From contig LSRX01000082.1 in the NCBI GenBank assembly GCA_001939145.1, positions 423,173 through 487,172 of the forward strand: a stretch of 64,000 bases of DNA, in the 5' to 3' direction. This document shows positions 34,010 to 45,031 of the stretch, one piece after another. How positions within the stretch are numbered: the first letter of the stretch is position 1; each line of letters starts with the position of its first letter. The notes below the pieces were generated by a model. It worked only from the letters and a program-made list of their open reading frames with translations, was not told where the DNA came from and made no database searches. The position numbers were made by a program, and so were the translations under genes. This DNA is from Symbiodinium microadriaticum. Its lineage: Eukaryota; Sar; Dinophyceae; Suessiales; Symbiodiniaceae.

Positions 34010-34110
34010 CTCGCAGACAAAGGCCAAAATTTGACTACGTAGACAATGTCAATTTTAAATATTAAAAAGAATAGTTGAATGTTGTACTACGAAGATAAAT
34101 TAGCCCAGTC
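34010..34110. repeat. third GTAGACAA-type cluster
   Basis: GACTACGTAGACAATGTCA and TACTACGAAGATAAATTAG repeat the palindromic vocabulary seen at 28.1-28.85 kb. This cluster lies at the start of the CTTCCAAG array, so the motif borders array blocks on both sides of the retroelement segment. Confidence 0.6.
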
Positions 34111-36830
34111 AAAGACCCAACAGCATTGCTTTAAGCGACCACGACGGCACTTCCAAAACCGAGCAACCATGACGCGTACCACTGCCAAGAGCAGCCGCGG
34201 TCACCATGATAGGTCAGCTTCCAAGAGACGGCCCACCACGATGGCAGGTACGCCTCCAAGATTCAGCAGGCCATAACGGTAGGTGACCACGACGTACACC
34301 CATGAGACAGGTGACCAGACGCTCATGCAAATCCATGAACCATGTGGGCATGAGGCTAGGTAAGCCTTCCAAGACCAGTCCGCCACGAGTAGGTCCGCCT
34401 TCAAGATTCATTGGATCATCAGTTCCAACAGCGGTCACTCTCGAGAACCAGGCCACCACGATGGTAGGGATGCTTCCAAGTTGGATCATGACAGCAAGTA
34501 CAGCTCCAACAACCAAGCGATCGCGATGGCAGGTAGATGCCCAAGATCCAGATGACTTCGGCATATACTTCTAAGATCCAGGCGACCAGATGCTACATAC
34601 CCAAGAACCAGGCGGCCACGACGCTAGGAAAAACTTCCAAGCACCAGACGCCTCCAAGATCTAGCATTATAGACTGAATTAAAGATCATAGCTGCGGGCA
34701 CAGTTCCAAGAACCATGCACCACAACGCTAGGTACCCACTGTACCCACACAGGAACCTGGTGACCAAGACGCACACCTCCAAGAACCAGGCGAACAGATG
34801 CTTCATACAATAATGTTTTTTCCAAGAACCAGGTAGCCACGACGGTATATAGGTAAAGCTTCCAAGACGAGCGCAGATACACTTCCAAGAACCATGACCA
34901 CAACGGTAAGTACACTTCTCAAGAGCTAGACCAAGACGCTGCACACACTTCCAAGCAACCAGGCATCCATGATGGTAGGTACACGCCAGTGTACCTACCG
35001 TTATAACCCACTGGATATGTGAGGCAAACCTACCGGGGGCCTGGTTCTTGGAAGTGTACCTACCTTGTGGCCGCCTTGATTTGGAAATTTACACACAGTC
35101 GTGGCCACCTGGCACTTGGAATTGCGCGTAGCGGCTGTTTGGGCAGCTGGTTCTGGTTCCTTCGAGGCGTTTATCGTCGTAGTCGTTTGTCTTCTGGGGT
35201 TTGTACCTACTTTCGTGGTCGCCTTGTGCTTGGAAATACAATTGCCTGCCGTTGTGGTCGCCACGCAGTTGCAAGAGCACCTACCGTCAACCAGTCAACC
35301 AGGCGACCAGACGCTACATACACTTCCAAGAACTGCTGGGACACGACGGCAGGTGAAACTTCCAAGACGATAGTTGGCGCACTCCCAAGAACCATGACCA
35401 CAACTCCAAGCTGAACTTCCAAGCATTTTGACTACAATGGTGCGTAAAAACTACAGAACCATGGCCACAACATACCACAACGGTAGGTACACTTCCAAGA
35501 CTCTGCATTACACTCCCAAGAAACACAACTTCCAAGACGGCGGTAGGCACACTTCCAAGAACCGGCGACCACACTCTACATGCACTTCCAAGAGCCAGGC
35601 AACCTCGATGGTAGGTAAAACACCCAAGAGTTAACTTCCAGATGCTACATGTCGTGGCCATTTGGTTCGTGTAAGTGTGCATCGCGTCTGCTTGCCTGGT
35701 TCTGAGAAGTGTTCCTACCCTTGTGGTCACGGCTCCTGGAAATGTGTGTAGCGTCTTGTCGCCCGGCTCCTACTGTGGATGCGTGCCTGTTGCGGTAATG
35801 GTTCAGATCTTGGAGGAGCGCCTGCCGTGGTGGCCGCCTGGTGTTTGGAAATGTGCGTGGCACCTGGTCGCCGGCCAAAGTTCTTAGGGAAGACTCCAAG
35901 ACGACAGTAGGAAAACTTGCAAAATCCATCACCGCAGCAGTAGGTGTGCTTCCACGATCGAACCAGACGACCAACGTGGCTAACACACGTCCAAGAATCA
36001 GGAGGCCACAACGATAGGTAAAGCTTCAAAAACGACAGGTATACTTCCAAGAACCATGACCACATCGGCAAGTGCACCTCCAAAACTTCTCCAAGACTTC
36101 TAGTCGCCAGGCGGCCGCGATGGTAGGTAACATTTCCAAGTTTTCAGTAGTTGGACATCCAAGAACGATGACCGCAACGAGCTGCAGGTCCACTTCCAAG
36201 AACCAGGCGACCAGACGCTGCACACACGTCCAAGAACCAGGCGGCCGCGACGGCAGAAATAATTTCCAAGACAACGCATACACTTCCAAGAAACCGGCGG
36301 CCGCGACGGTAGGTGGGACTTCCCAGACCATGGTAGGAACCATGGCCGCAACGGCAGGCACGCTTCCAAAACCAGATGCTACATAAACTTCCAAGAACCA
36401 GACGACGACAACGTTGGGGGAAAACTTCAAAGACTAGACAATGGCAGGCACACTTCCGAGAACCGTGACCACAACGGTAGGTACCGGTAATACACCTCCA
36501 ATATTTCAAACAACCAGGCAGCCACGATGGTAGGTGAAACTCCCAAGACAAGGGTAGGTATACACTTCGACAGAACCATGACCACAACGGTAGGAGGTAC
36601 ACTTCCAAGAATCAGGCCACCAGACGCTACATGCGCATTCCCAAGACGACGCTACGGTATGCACACTTCCAAAAGCCAGACGCTACATAGCCTGCCAAGA
36701 ACCAGGCGGCCACCGCAGCAGGTAAGACTTCCAAGACGACAGTAAGCATCAGCAAGCACACTTCTAAGGACAATGACCGCAACGGTAGGTAGGCACACTT
36801 CAAAGAACCTCGGAGTGATCACGAAACCTT
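34110..36830. repeat. CTTCCAAGAACCAGGCGGCC degenerate array with orientation switches
   Basis: About 2.7 kb is built from short sentences: ACTTCCAAGAACCAGGC, GACCACGACGGTAGGTA, CAGACGCTACATACACTT and ACCATGACCACAACGGTAGG, in variable order with a 35-45 bp spacing. Orientation flips to the complement (TGGTTCTTGGAAGTGTACCT) at about 35030-35290 and 35650-35880, then returns. Open frames on both strands reflect the repeats. It is not a simple microsatellite and has no fixed monomer. Confidence 0.8.
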
Positions 36831-36919
36831 TGTAAGGCCGGGGCTTTGGCCACTGCGCGTAGCACTTCATCTCTGTATGTTTAAAGTCCTTGCGTGTTGC
36901 CCCGCCCATCGCGAAACGT

Positions 36920-37596
36920 CTACTTCCCGGCGGAATCATAGTTCAGAGTTTCGGAAGTTCCCGTGGTTCATATTCAGACATCTCCGAATTTTGCCGTCTT
37001 CCCTGATTCGCTTCAATTTCCATCACGTCTGGATATTTCCGGCTTTCCTGGCCGGGCACTTCCGGACCTGTTCATGTTTTCCGATTCGCTTCATTATAGC
37101 CTACCGTTTCCGATTGCTTTCATCTTCAGGCTGGGACATTTCGGGACTTGCCCGCCTTCCTCCCGACCCACTTCGTATCCTATCGTTTCCGGATGTTACT
37201 GTCTTCCATCTTCGGACATTTCCGGGTTTTTCCCGTCTTCTTCTCGATTCGCTTCCTGTTCCACCAGTTCCGGATATTTCGCTTTCACATTCGGAAGTTT
37301 CCGGATGTTTCTGTCTTCCCAAATCGCTTCTTTTTCCATAATTGCCGGATGCTTCCGTCTTTCTGACATTGTCGGATGTTCCCGTCTTCTTCACGATTCG
37401 TTTCGCGTTCCATCATTTCCAAATGTTCCCGCATTTCATGTTCGGACTTTCCTGTATTACTTCGTCTTCTTCCCGATTCGCTTCGTATTCCATCACTTCC
37501 GAATTTGTCAGTCTTCCCGTTTTGGCCGGCCACAAAGAGTTTGATCCAGGCCCCCTTTCTTTAGAGACTGAACCCAGCAGTATGTGGTGTTGGGAA
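36920..37596 (-). mobile_element. array element, inverted unit with head
   Basis: Read on minus, the head lies at 37596 to 37517 (hairpin-like CCCAACACCACATACTGCTGGG region, then GGCCGGCCAAAACGG). It is followed by a TTCCGG-type array down to about 36920, more diverged than the left block (TTCCGGATGTT, CTTCCCGATTCGCTTC words). It is the inverse of the 28.85-30.2 kb units. Confidence 0.6.
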
Positions 37597-37744
37597 TTGC
37601 TCGACCCACCTTCTGGCTGCCATTCCGTGTTACCTGCACAAGAAGAACTCGCAGGCTCCTCTGCACACCTAGCAGCGATACGACACGCAAGACAAAGCAC
37701 ATGGCACCCATGTTTCTGTTTCTGAACACGGTATACAGCATCTG

Positions 37745-37965
37745 TGCTACTGGACCATGTCTTCTTCACATTCACAGTATGACTGCAAGCTGTGTTCAAT
37801 GGGTCATGGCCAACCTCCACACATGGTCCTGCCTTCAGAAACCACTGAATTCGCTGCATGTCTTTTTCGCACTCACAGTGCAACTCCAATCTCTGCTCAA
37901 TGTGTTATCGCCTGCATCAACACATGGTCTTCACACAAGCAGATGCTGAAATGGCTGCATGTTGC
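37745..37965. repeat. tandem duplication, about 101 bp
   Basis: CATGTCTTCTTCACATTCACAG at 37757 and CATGTCTTTTTCGCACTCACAG at 37858 begin two diverged copies. Each contains AACTCC or GCAAG, CTCAATG, CACATGGTC and ends in a CTG or TCGCTG segment. A third start is visible near 37994. Confidence 0.6.
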
Positions 37966-38059
37966 AGCGATATCTCGAAGCTACCTGTCCTTGCATGTCT
38001 TTCTGTTCCTCCCCCCGAACCCCCCTGTCCGAATGTGGCCACTTCATATTTGTAAATTG

Positions 38060-39250
38060 CCAATAGTTCCGTCGTTTTGCCGTGTCCACCATTTTGGGAG
38101 ATTCCATCACCTCCGGAAGCTTCGTCTTTTATGTTGGGGCATTTCCTGATGTTTCCGTCTTTGATCATCGGACATGTCTGTGTCATTTTTCACCGGTTTT
38201 CGTCCGTCTTCTCCCTCTGCTCCGTTTCATATTCCATAATTTCCGGCCTTTGTGTTCCCTCGTTTCCGCGAAACTGCATCTTTGATATTTCGCCATTTCC
38301 GCATTTTTCCGTCTCATATCCCATCATGTCCGGAAATTTCCGTCTTTCATACGCCACCATTTCCGGACTTTTCCGTCCTTCATGCCCGCCCCATTATTTC
38401 CAGAAATATCCGTCTTTTATGTTCCACCATCTTTCTCCCGTTTTGGCCGGCTGCAAAGGGTTTGACCCAGGTCTTTTTTAGAGTTTGAAACCCAGCAGTA
38501 TGTGCTGTTAGGAACTGCAATCTCTGCTCATTGAGTTGGCGGCGGTGGAAGCGGAGGGATGTTCTTTCTCCCGGCCGCCTTGTGCGAATGTGGCCACTTC
38601 ATTTTCGTTCGTTTCCGAATAGTTCCGTCTTGTTTTCATTTCGCTTCACAGTCCATCATTTCCGTGTATAACTTCCGCAAACGTCGTCTTTCATATTCGG
38701 GCTTTTCCTGATGTTTGCGTACTGTTGCCGATTCATGTCATAGTCCATAATTTCCGGTCTCTTCCGTCTTTGATCATCACACATTACGGTATTGTTCCTG
38801 TCTTTGTCCGTTCTCCCTCTGGTCCGTTTCATATTCCATCATTTCCGTTAATTTCGTCTTTCATATTCGACCATTCCCGGAGTTTTTCCATTTTTTATGT
38901 TCCGTCATTTCCCCGCAAAAATGCGTTTTGTGTTCTCTCATTCCCGGAAGATTCCGTGTTGAATTTCCACCATTCCGTGATTTTTCCGTCTTTTTGGTGC
39001 TGCATCATTTCCGAAAAATTCTGTCTTTTATGTCCACCGTTTCCGTGATTTTGCAGGCTTTTATGTTGTTGCTTTTTCCACCTTTTATGTTCCGCCATTT
39101 CCCGGAATCCGTCTTATGTTCTCTCATTTCCGGAAGATTCCGTCTTTCACTTCCACCATTTCCGTGACTTTTCCATCTTTTATGTTCCGTCATTTCCCGA
39201 AAATTCGTTTCATGTTCCATCATTACCGCGAAATTCCGTCTTTCATTTGC
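38060..39250 (-). mobile_element. array element, right inverted block
   Basis: Read on minus from 39250: array of TTTCCGG/GGAAATGATGGAACATAA units down to about 38590, a spacer, a head at 38514 to 38438 (CAGCACATACTGCTGGGTTT, ending GGCCAAAACGG), then more array to about 38060. The outer edge at 39250 abuts the RT half of the copia element. Units at 39000-39240 are closest in wording to those at 29900-30210, consistent with both blocks deriving from one array. Confidence 0.65.
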
Positions 39251-39512
39251 ACCACGCCAAAAGCTCGCATCCCTGAGCAAGGTTGCCCTTGGGACTCCAT
39301 CGAACAAAAATCATCAACATACACTACGAGCATCAGACTGAGCTTGGGATGTCGAAACACGCTTTTCCAATCCGGGCTTTTCCAATCCGGGCACTGCCCG
39401 AAAACCGACGGACTTGAGTGCCTCCTCACGGTGGCGTTCCCAGAATCCGCCGGCATCGGGATGGCCATATAAGGCCAAACCCAATCGGACAACCGGGTCG
39501 TGAACGCTCAGG
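39250..39512 (-). pseudogene. copia-type retroelement, RT fragment (5' half)
   Basis: The minus strand reads DPVVRLGLALYGHPDAGGFW, then REEALKSVGF, a frame change, DWKSVFRHPKLSLMLVVYVD with the RT catalytic YVDDF, a second frame change, and SPKGNLAQGCELL before array DNA starts at 39250. An 18-bp tandem duplication (GGGCTTTTCCAATCC words at about 39365-39393) repeats the PDWKS codons. YVDD is the RT polymerase motif. The next expected element residues are at 30215 on the other strand. Confidence 0.85.
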
Positions 39513-40800
39513 ATCCCCACGAAGGGACAGAGACAAGAGAGGACAAGAGTGATAGACATCGGGCGTATAGAAGGTGTGAATCGCGAGGCAGGAGCAGTAG
39601 CAGCAGAAGCAGCACTCGCAGAAAAGCACGGCAAAGCAGGCAAAGCACGATCGGCAGCAAAAGCAGGAGGCTGCGAATGGTGCGCGTTGCCTGTTATCGC
39701 GGCAGCGCTAGGCAAGGGCGGCACTTGCGGCGGGGAGGCATTCCGATCGATCGCGGCAGGCGTGGCATGCAAAGGGGTGGCAGCGGCATGGCTGGCAGGC
39801 ATGGCAGGCGGCGAGGCGAGACGTAACAAGCAATCAAGGTGTACGTGTTCACAAGTCAGTGATAAATCACACTTAGGTTGGGGAAAATCCGCAGTGTTTT
39901 GGGGGTCGGCCACTATACATCTAAAGTTACAATCTGGCCACTGTGCCCAATACGTACCCTAGCACCGTCTTTGTTTGGAAATCAATGGCCACATTTTGTA
40001 CTTAAATTGATGAATGATATGATGTCTTGTGATTACCCCAATGGGGCGGTCCAAGGCGGGCACTCCATCATATCCGGCGCAATCTCACGGATGCATCGGA
40101 CCTTGGTGGCTACAGCCAGAGTCTTAAGTGAATATGGGCCAGTCGAGCTTGAAGGCTGCACCGCCGCACTGCATCGTTGTCAAACCCAGGTGCACATCCA
40201 CTGACGCCAATGTTGAAAGCTTTCGTGAAGTATTCCGGGTCTACGGCCTGCGCTTCAGAATTTAGAATGCTGAGAACTGTGGCAGGGATTTCAGATCTCC
40301 TGACATGCCAAATCTACCGTACCAAGTCCTCGTCCAGGACGTATGTTTCTAGCGAGCGCACTGAGCTCCCAACAGAACCCGGTACTTTGATCAATACAAG
40401 CCAAGAAGCATGTACAAACATGCAGTTCAACACAACAGCACCACGTCAATTATGGTGAGGTTACCTCGCGTAATACCCGGAGAGGCTGAAAGCCTTGGTG
40501 TGCCATCAGCTGGAACTTAAAAGGATCTAGCCTTTGAAGGGCTCGACAATTTGGAGATGGGCATCATTGTCGGGATCAAACATGGCTATGGGACCTGCTA
40601 TTTGCTTATACTCCAGCAATTGAGTCAGATTTGGGGCGACCCACCTTCCTTGTCAAACCAGTCCTGGGCCTACAGGACACATAAAGACGACAAAGGCCGG
40701 ATGCGCGGCAAAGACAAGAGAAGTGCTAAAGGCTAAAGGTGTAAGCAAACCCTAGAGCTGTAGAAGTCGACGTGAAATGTTCGGCATGTCGTAATTAAAT
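39513..40800. other. no supported gene; copy 2 of the dispersed 55-bp repeat
   Basis: 39513-39820 is GC-rich and Ala/Gly-coded in all frames. 39819-39873 matches 25055-25110. A plus frame at 39990-40200 (MNDMMSCDYPNGAVQGGHSI, then SRMHRTLVATARVLSEYGPV) is weakly protein-like. Nothing else is supported. Confidence 0.4.
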
Positions 40801-41059
40801 CAAGACATATTGACGACAGACGCCGACTCAGCGGCATTCGGGACGGTTTGAATTTGAGGCCCACCTACAGGACGGCTGACAAGTCAGCACTTGAAGACGT
40901 GGAGGGGGTGAAGCGACACATATTCTCACAGTCGCTCCCATTGCAATCAAAAGATCGGACCTGTCCTCGGCCATAGGTAGGTTAGTGAAGTCGCAGCCGG
41001 GAGGGAAAGGGGGTGCCACGTTGTAGATCACCTCAGTGAGATGCCAGCGAGTCGCAAAA

Positions 41060-41480
41060 CTCATATATATATATATATATATGTATTTATATTTATTTTG
41101 TATTTGTACATACACATACACATACACACACACATACACGCATACACACACACACACATACACACACACACACACGCATACACATACACACATACACACA
41201 CAGACATACATACATACATACATACATACATACATACATACATACATACCTGACATACCTACCTACATACCTACATACCTACATACATACATACATACAT
41301 ACATACGTACATACACACATACATACATACATACATACATACATACGTACATACACACATACATACATACATACATACATACATACCTACATACACACAT
41401 ACATACACACATACATACACACATGCATACACACATGCATGCATGCATGCATGCATACACAAACACATACATATACTACC
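41060..41480. repeat. AT, AC and ACAT microsatellite block
   Basis: (AT)n at 41064-41083, then CACATA and (AC)n to about 41205, then long (ACAT)n with ACCT, ACGT and ATGC interruptions. All open frames here are repeat artefacts. Confidence 0.95.
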
Positions 41481-41676
41481 CGACCGGCTTGACAGCGCTC
41501 TGGACTCATGCAAAGCTTGAAGAAGTTTGTGTTGTTGGCTGCAGAGGCTCTACTTCCACTGTGCCGAGCGATTTCGCCGAATCCAAGGCGTCCTTCACGC
41601 TAGCATTGTCCTCTCGCGTGCAGGAGCATGTGTAATTCATCCTGGTCCATCTTCCATTGCGTGTGCGATTACGGCT

Positions 41677-42310
41677 TCATCGGAGCGAAGAGAGGTTCCA
41701 TGCCCTGCCCATCCTCCACATCGCATTGGATGCAGGTTGCTGTGCCGCCAACAGCTTGCACCTCCGAAAGCACTGAGGTCCCGCTCGAGGCAGCTTAAAA
41801 GAGGGACAACAAACTGTCCAGTCCCAATGTGAACTTGCTAAACAGCCCTCCATCCCAAGGCTTCCTGGAAAGCTGAAAACGTCAAGCCACGCCTCTTTGG
41901 CAACCCCTTCGAGGATAGGCACTCGCCGCCCGAGAAGGGCAACATGGAAGCCGCCCTTTCGAGACTGAAGGACAGTGGACGGAGGCCATGCGTGACGCAT
42001 TACGTTACAGCAGCAAGATTCCTTGCTAGGAGTCATAAGACGTGCTTGCCTTTCAGTTTGGTCTGGCTTCCTGTGAGTCTGTGAGTTGCTTTTCTATGCT
42101 TCGTTTTGAAGGGGAGCTGACGAAACAACTGCCGAAGCTTGCAAAGATGCCGTCCGGACGCTTAGTATGAGACCTCGGCCCCTGAGATGGCCTTTGCGAA
42201 GCGAAGGCAGAGGGCGCCTCCCAAGCCCCAACGACTTGCCGGTGGCAGCTCCGTGTCCGTGCCGTCCTGGCCGGCAAACGCATGCTGGAGCTGCGATCTA
42301 CGCTCTGCAA
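41677..42310 (-). CDS. exons of a minus-strand gene, unknown product
   Basis: Two minus ORFs are strongly protein-like: 42053-42310 (KRPDGIFASFGSCFVSSPSK, ending KRSIEKQLTDSQEARPN) and 41677-42036 (GGFHVALLGRRVPILEGVAK, then EAWLDVFSFPGSLGMEGCL). They are probably consecutive exons of one gene together with the segments at 42.4-43.3 kb. Splice borders are not fixed and no family is recognised. Confidence 0.45.
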
Positions 42311-42438
42311 ATTGCGGAAGTGTTGGATCTCGCTGCTAGAAACTGCTAGTATGCATCAAGTTTACTATCGCTTCGCGGGGCTTGCGACAAGCACTACAAG
42401 GCAGCGAGCCTGCCCCTCGCGCCCCGAACCTTAACCTT

Positions 42439-42895
42439 CTAGAGGCAACAGCGCAACTCACCCAAAGCATGTTTGGGTCGTGAAAATTCACCAGGGCTGC
42501 ACCACATGTTGTCCACAAGACCGAGACCGTCGAAAGTACTGTGTGGTACCTCCGGCCTTGTCATGTTTGGACGCTGCCCCGACGATGACAGCAACCTTCG
42601 CCATTCTGTGCTCTGTCCCTGGCCCCGCTCAGACTGGTCTGCTCGCAAGGGGCCGTTGAAACCCCGAGCCAGTGAGCTGCGGAAACACCAGGATCATGCA
42701 TCTGAGGAGCCATGATGCAGGTGCTGTCGAGCAATGTGAGTGCAACAAGAGTAGCACCTGGCGTCTGCTATTGTCTCGGGTTGGAAAGCCCGACAGCCCC
42801 TGTTTGAGTTCCAAATGGACTGCTCCTGCAGCGGTATGTGAAGCTGCAGTCGATGCGCCGTTGACACCTGCCACGTGACAAGCTCCTTGTGTCAA
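42439..42895 (-). CDS. further exons of the same candidate gene
   Basis: Minus frames 42629-42895 (GAVHLELKQGLSGFPTRDNS, then LLRCMILVFPQLTGSGFQRP) and 42439-42648 (MTRPEVPHSTFDGLGLVDNM) read as coding and overlap slightly in different frames, so an intron border should lie near 42640. Function unknown. Confidence 0.4.
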
Positions 42896-42979
42896 CCTCC
42901 TCGTTAGTTCTCACCCACTATCTCCACTCCCTGCATAACGTTGAAAATAGATCCAAAGAGCATGAGACTGGGGCTTACA

Positions 42980-43300
42980 TCAAAACCTCATATCTGAAAA
43001 GTTAGCTTGCGTAGTCATCAACATCTGTCTGAAAGGGCTTCCGAGACAAATTGCATTATCCTGCATTTTTGCTAATCCCCCTGCCATGCCAGAATGAAAC
43101 CCTTCACTAGGTTGATTTGGATCTTTTTCGAAGCTTTTAATGCTCCACATGCAGAGCCTGTCACAGAGCTGCGTGCCGATGTCGCAGCTGACCTGCACTT
43201 TGCTTTATCTACAAGGCAGGTGCGGGTCTCAACTTCGGCCCAGCGGCGAGTTCCAGTGCATGGCCAGCGCGACAGCGGAGCGCGCGAAGTGCCTCGCCAT
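42980..43300 (-). CDS. possible 5' exons of the same gene
   Basis: An ATG at 43300 opens MARHFARSAVALAMHWNSPL, a plausible N-terminus. A TGCAG acceptor near 43193 precedes SCDIGTQLCDRLCMWSIKSF and DPNQPSEGFHSGMAGGLAKM (to 42980). The intermediate junction is inferred. If correct the gene spans about 43300 to 41677 on minus. Confidence 0.35.
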
Positions 43301-43584
43301 GATGCGGCAGCTCGTTTTTCAGGATTCGAAAGTAACCCATCATCGACATCATCACCAAATTAAATTTTGTATACTATACACTTTCATAAAATGGAAGCGT
43401 AATTGAGCGAACCCTATCGCCCACGGCAATGATCAAAGGTGGCAGATGGAGGCTCAACATGACAGACAAGAACAGCAGTGCAAGAAATGCGCACTGGTAC
43501 CCAAAAATGAGGCCCGAACATAAGCTAGAAAGCACACACTCGTATACACATATATGTGGTGTTCTGTCTGTTTACCCAATCTAT

Positions 43585-43750
43585 TGATCTACCTACCTAC
43601 CTACCTACCTACCTACCTATCTGTCTACCTATCTGTCTACCTATCTATCTGTCTATCTATTCATCTACCCATGTGTATGTATATGTGCGATACCATGTGT
43701 GCGTATATATGTATATATATGTATATATATATATATGTATGTATATCAGT
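43585..43750. repeat. CTAC/CTAT and TATG microsatellites
   Basis: (CTAC)n then CTAT/CTGT units at 43589-43665, followed by TATG/TATA units to about 43746. Confidence 0.9.
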
Positions 43751-43868
43751 TTACACGATCTCCACCACTCACACAGCTCGCTGAACAGCCCTTGATCGCA
43801 GAGTTGTTTTCCTCGCGATCGGTACGTGGGACGTGATCGCGTCATAGATCAGATCATCAAAACTTCAC
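43748..43868 (+). repeat. about 120-bp direct repeat, copy 1 (copy 2 at 44905-45031)
   Basis: CAGTTTACACGATCTCCACC through CATCAAAACTTC occurs at 43748-43868 and again at 44905-45031, nearly identical. Copy 2 has a short extra TAGATTCA segment. Each copy lies at the 3' side (minus sense) of one of the two related Cys-rich units, as if it were part of the duplicated module. Confidence 0.85.
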
Positions 43869-43869
43869 T

Positions 43870-44891
43870 CGATCTTCACAAGTCCGAACGGAGCCCCGAT
43901 CACCGGGTGTGCGCAATGGCATTGCCAAAGATCGCAACATCCATCCGATCGAACACATCAGATGAGCGATATTCCCCGCGAGCAAAATCAAAAATCTTCG
44001 ATCGGATCTTGTGCCGAGGGAGACGGGAGAAGGCTCCTCGATGGGATCGTCATCGAGAGGAGCGGCGCCCAATAAAGCGATGAGCTCTCTTTCAGCAGCT
44101 CGAAAGGCAGCATCCGGAGCCGCCTTGGGCTTAGGCCGACGCGAGCTCGCTTGATAGCCGGCTCCGCGAGCCCCAGTGTTGTTAGAGTTCTGGGCCGCGA
44201 TCTGGGCCGGGGTCGGCGGAGGCTTTGCCTTCGGATCGCGAGGGCGCGCGGCATCGCGAGCGGCATTCCCCCCGGCCCGCTGAGTAGCTTCCCAGAAGAT
44301 TGCATCGTCATAGCTGCGAGGATCATCCTCGGCAGTGAGATCGACGTACCTGGGAGCTGCAGCAGGCCGACCTTGGAACGGCCGGGCTCCCTCCTCGGCC
44401 AAATAAAAGATCGGCTGGTCGTAACCCCGAAAGGGGGGGCAGCCCCAGCATCAGGCGCATAGCGAGTTTGATCGCGATGGGCAGGAGGGACGGCCCTCTG
44501 CAGAAGTGGCACATGTTGAAGCGGCGATCGCAAGCAGTGCAGAGGGGCGTTCGCTGGTTATTTGCCCAGTGCTCTCGCGGCAGCCGATCGGCCGCGAAGC
44601 ACTCCCCCCCAATCATTTCCGTCGCAGTAGCACCCTGTGTAAAGACCGCAGTCCACACAGGGAAGACAGAGCTCGTCCTGTGTGCCAACCGCGAGAGCTT
44701 GCAGAGCGACTTGAGCAGGGCCCATCTGAGGCCGATCGCCCATATTGTACAAAAGAACAGAAAAGGGCGGAGTGGGTGGGTTCTTTTGGGCACGGCCGAT
44801 CCGCTCACGCCAAAATGGCCACGGATAAATCGCATCAGGGCAGTTCTTACGATCGCAAAACTGATCGCCTAATTCCAGACCTACCTAGCCG
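43870..44891 (-). pseudogene. Cys-rich zinc-binding-like unit, copy 1 (frameshifted)
   Basis: Minus strand: PDAIYPWPFWRERIGRAQKN, then MGPAQVALQALAVGTQDELC, then LPCVDCGLYTGCYCDG. At a G8 run (about 44606-44613) the frame changes and reads ECFAADRLPREHWANNQRTP, LCTACDRRFNMCHFCRG. The CxxC pairs look like a zinc-binding domain that I associate with dinoflagellate proteins. After another shift comes VDLTAEDDPRSYDDAIFWEA and a basic RRPKPKA segment. Multiple frame changes suggest decay, though some may be unseen introns. A relict spliced-leader-like sequence lies at its 5' end. Function unknown. Confidence 0.55.
44804..44825 (-). other. relict dinoflagellate spliced-leader-like sequence, copy 1
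   Basis: The minus strand reads CCGTGGCCATTTTGGC, which matches the first 16 nt of the conserved DinoSL (CCGTAGCCATTTTGGC after the variable first base) at 15 of 16 positions. The last five nt are diverged. It sits just upstream of the unit-1 protein segment, as expected for a gene reinserted from trans-spliced mRNA. Confidence 0.55.
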
Positions 44892-45031
44892 ATAATTAGG
44901 AGACCAGTTTACACGATCTCCACCACTCACACAGCTCGCTGAACAGCCCTTGATCGCAGAGTTGTTCTCCTCGCGATCGGAACGTGGGACGTGATCGCGT
45001 CATAGATTCATAGATCAGATCATCAAAACTT

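Noticed and set aside
34214..36608. Many ORFs in the CTTCCAAG array on both strands
   Set aside because: Sequence is array wording; frames encode repeated GSWK/TSKN-type phrases.
41036..41635. 199-codon Tyr/Thr/His ORF
   Set aside because: Product of the AC/ACAT microsatellite.
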